Of a stretch of 64,000 nt of DNA, positions 62,592 to 64,000 are shown in pieces. The position numbers and the translations under genes were made by a program. The DNA lies in assembly GCA_902461565.1 (NCBI GenBank), contig CABPYL010000008.1:25022-89021 (forward strand), written 5' to 3'. Every line of letters begins with the position of its first letter. The first letter of the stretch is position 1. The notes under the pieces are model-generated. The model was given only the letters and a program-made list of their open reading frames with translations, made no database searches and was not told where the DNA came from. Origin of the DNA: an uncultured Porphyromonadaceae bacterium (lineage in GTDB: Bacteria > Bacteroidota > Bacteroidia > Bacteroidales > Muribaculaceae).

Positions 62592-62605
62592 CTCTCGGCA
62601 AGAGA
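62592..62605 (-). repeat. Right inverted repeat of the DNA switch
   Basis: CTCTCGGCAAGAGA, the exact reverse complement of the repeat at 62378-62391. It lies 13 bases beyond the recombinase stop codon. Confidence 0.8.
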
Positions 62606-62618
62606 TTTGGATGGCTCG

Positions 62619-63824
62619 TTATTTGAGGGATCGTATTATCAGGCTGTTGGCTTTGTCGACAACGGAAGTTTCGAGGCTGGCGAGGTATATCCGGGTGGTT
62701 GCCTCGCTGTCGTGGCCCATACCTTCGGAGATTACCGACAGCGGAATGCCTTTGGCCTTGGCGGCCGATGCCCAGCTGTGCCGTGCCACATAGAGGGTGA
62801 GCGGGATTGTAACACCTACCATCGAGGCGATTCGCTTGAGGTTGTGGTTTATGTTGTAGCCGGCGTTGCGGTAGGTGCACCGTTCGTTTGTCCCGGACTT
62901 GCGTATTACGGGGAGCAGATAGTCGCTCTTGTTCTCGGGATACCTGTCGAGTATAGTCTGCATCTCCTTTGTCCATTCTATGATAAGTTGCTGTCCGGTT
63001 TTGCGCCGGCGATAGGTAACATAGCCGTTTCTTATGTCGGTCTTCTTTAGGAATGCCATGTCTATGAAGCTCATTCCGCGAAGATAGAAACTCATAAGAA
63101 ACATATCCCGGGCGAAATCGAGCGCTGGGGTCAGGGACAGATCCAGCGCCTTTATTTTTCTGATAACCTCCAGTGGCAACGCGCGTTTCACGGTTTTGTC
63201 TACCCCGGTATATACGTGGCGGAACGGATTCCGGTTATCGATTATATTGCCCTCCACAGCCCGGTTGTACACGGCTCGCAGAATGCGGGTGTAGAACGAT
63301 ATGGTGTTGGGAGCCACACCGCGGTTTCTGTGCCACGACTCGTACCCCTCCATAATCTCGGGCGTTATGCAGTCCAGCAATATATCCTCGTCCATTCGGT
63401 ACTTCCTGAAACTGTTGAGTGCGGATTTGTATGTCTCCGAGGTTCTTGTGCGGCCGTTCTGTTTCAGACGGGCGATAAGGCTTTCCATAAAATTGAACAG
63501 GGAGTACTCGTGCGCATAGCGGTGGAACTCGTCGATTATGTCATCGGCGGTGTAGGGTAGGCCCTCGGAATACAGTTTGCGCTCAAGCTTGGCAAGACGC
63601 TCGATATCCCAGCGGATACGTTCGCGAATAGAGAGAATCAACGATTTTCGTCCGCTCGTATGGGTGGTTGTAACCATCGAGCGGTTATTGTCCCATTCGT
63701 ATGAAAAGACCTTATAGCCTGTCATAAGCTGCCGCACTTTTTTCTGGTGGATAATCTGATAGTAGATTGAGCCCTCGCGACCTGCGACAGCAGAGGGCCG
63801 GAACTTTACTTTTATCGATGTCAT
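62619..63824 (-). CDS. Tyrosine site-specific recombinase (Bacteroidales invertase type)
   Basis: 401 residues from the ATG at 63824 (MTSIKVKF); a longer frame to 63899 is not supported. Arm-binding N-terminus (1-95), SAM-like core-binding domain (about 100-200, YAHEYSLFNFMESLIARLKQ) and catalytic domain (about 215-401). Catalytic residues visible: Arg249 (FYLRGMSF), Lys275 (RRRKTGQQ), Arg348 (LYVARHSWAS; the usual first His of HxxR is Tyr345), His371 (EGMGHDSEAT) and nucleophile Tyr380 (TTRIYLA). This is the single-recombinase type that in gut Bacteroidales often flips promoters nearby. The invertible segment lies right after its stop codon. Confidence 0.9.
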   Translation of the reverse strand: MTSIKVKFRPSAVAGREGSIYYQIIHQKKVRQLMTGYKVFSYEWDNNRSMVTTTHTSGRKSLILSIRERIRWDIERLAKLERKLYSEGLPYTADDIIDEFHRYAHEYSLFNFMESLIARLKQNGRTRTSETYKSALNSFRKYRMDEDILLDCITPEIMEGYESWHRNRGVAPNTISFYTRILRAVYNRAVEGNIIDNRNPFRHVYTGVDKTVKRALPLEVIRKIKALDLSLTPALDFARDMFLMSFYLRGMSFIDMAFLKKTDIRNGYVTYRRRKTGQQLIIEWTKEMQTILDRYPENKSDYLLPVIRKSGTNERCTYRNAGYNINHNLKRIASMVGVTIPLTLYVARHSWASAAKAKGIPLSVISEGMGHDSEATTRIYLASLETSVVDKANSLIIRSLK

Positions 63825-63917
63825 TTTGCTCTGATTTAGATTTATCCACAAGATACATAAAGGGGGGCTTATACGGCTCAAGCCGAAATTCCGGTGCATG
63901 GATTTTGGGAAAAGTGT

Positions 63918-63925
63918 TAAATTTG
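63918..63925 (+). promoter_or_regulatory. -7 box for the right-edge gene
   Basis: TAAATTTG, 4 bases before the ATG at 63930; no TTTG at the right distance. Low support. Confidence 0.3.
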
Positions 63926-63929
63926 CAGG

Positions 63930-64000
63930 ATGAAAACCGCAGATACAATATGGATGTGCCTTCCTGAAGGATTGGAAGAGCTGTTTGAGATGGTCAAGTT
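63930..64000 (+). CDS. Start of a gene cut by the window edge (transposase-like?)
   Basis: ATG at 63930 opens 23 codons to the window end, reading MKTADTIWMCLPEGLEELFE and on. The CLPEG..E.FE pattern is reminiscent of the N-terminal region of ISAon1-type transposase proteins of Bacteroidetes, recalled only. It could be any gene. Confidence 0.35.
   Translation, partial: MKTADTIWMCLPEGLEELFEMVK

Noticed and set aside
62331..63050. 239-codon plus-strand frame crossing the switch
   Set aside because: Its 3' two-thirds is antisense to the recombinase and its 5' part crosses the left inverted repeat; no protein-like features.
53174..64000. The right-hand block as an integrated phage or conjugative element
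   Set aside because: Only a recombinase is present; there are no structural, mobilisation or replication genes and no direct repeats or tRNA for attachment, so a promoter-inverting role fits better.

Overview
The window is from a member of the Bacteroidales, most likely Muribaculaceae-like; the family is inferred, and genus cannot be read from here. The order-level call rests on the Bacteroidetes promoter form (TTTG, 19-21 bases, TAnnTTTG), seen many times just upstream of genes, and on families such as DUF4249, DUF4857, DUF4876, DUF6175, STN-type TonB receptors, long-form urocanase and the Bacteroidales tyrosine recombinase at the right end. Genes are dense, mostly on the minus strand, with many 4- to 19-base overlaps.

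Layout: (1) 1-6081, a minus-strand histidine-utilisation operon (fused formiminotransferase-cyclodeaminase, hutU, hutH, start of hutI). (2) 6155-8936, plus-strand FadL-like outer-membrane protein and MFS exporter. (3) 8933-22235, minus-strand housekeeping and envelope genes: YfhO-like membrane protein, glycosyltransferase, coaX/outer-membrane protein/lptC/CBS-transporter operon, and the rlmL/purD/membrane protein/pdxB operon. (4) 22369-23854, a small protein and OmpA. (5) 24046-25230, MscS channel. (6) 25330-34439, a seven-gene surface-to-inner-membrane operon: TonB receptor, DUF4876 lipoprotein, DUF6850 barrel, ABC ATPase, permease, DUF4857 protein and a Cys/His lipoprotein. (7) 34525-34726, a compact transcription unit for a 26-residue peptide. 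(8) 34768-39025, DUF2752, GYF-CD225, mazG-like, deoC and an AAA ATPase. (9) 39516-44182, a small membrane ORF, then ECF sigma, short anti-sigma, STN-TonB receptor and DUF4249 lipoprotein. (10) 44191-46233, two PH-domain membrane proteins. (11) 46224-52272, porin, imelysin, di-haem oxidoreductase and cytochrome c assembly protein. (12) 52385-53064, two small genes. (13) 53174-62164, a more A+T-rich row of seven poorly known genes, mostly exported. (14) 62165-64000, an invertible-looking DNA segment, its adjacent recombinase and the start of a further gene.

The main discovery candidate is in regions 13-14. Two perfect 14-base inverted repeats (62378-62391 and 62592-62605) flank about 200 bases that carry a promoter-like sequence pointing away from the seven-gene row, and a tyrosine recombinase lies immediately beside them. 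In the orientation read here the row would be off; inversion would point the promoter at it. The row encodes a repeat-containing cytoplasmic protein, four predicted lipoproteins (two of them tandem duplicates), a two-helix ion-channel-like protein with an altered selectivity filter, and a secreted BspA-type repeat protein. I infer a phase-variable envelope system of unknown function.

Second in interest are the seven-gene TonB/ABC operon and the stand-alone 26-residue peptide unit next to it. No rRNA, tRNA or CRISPR array was recognised.
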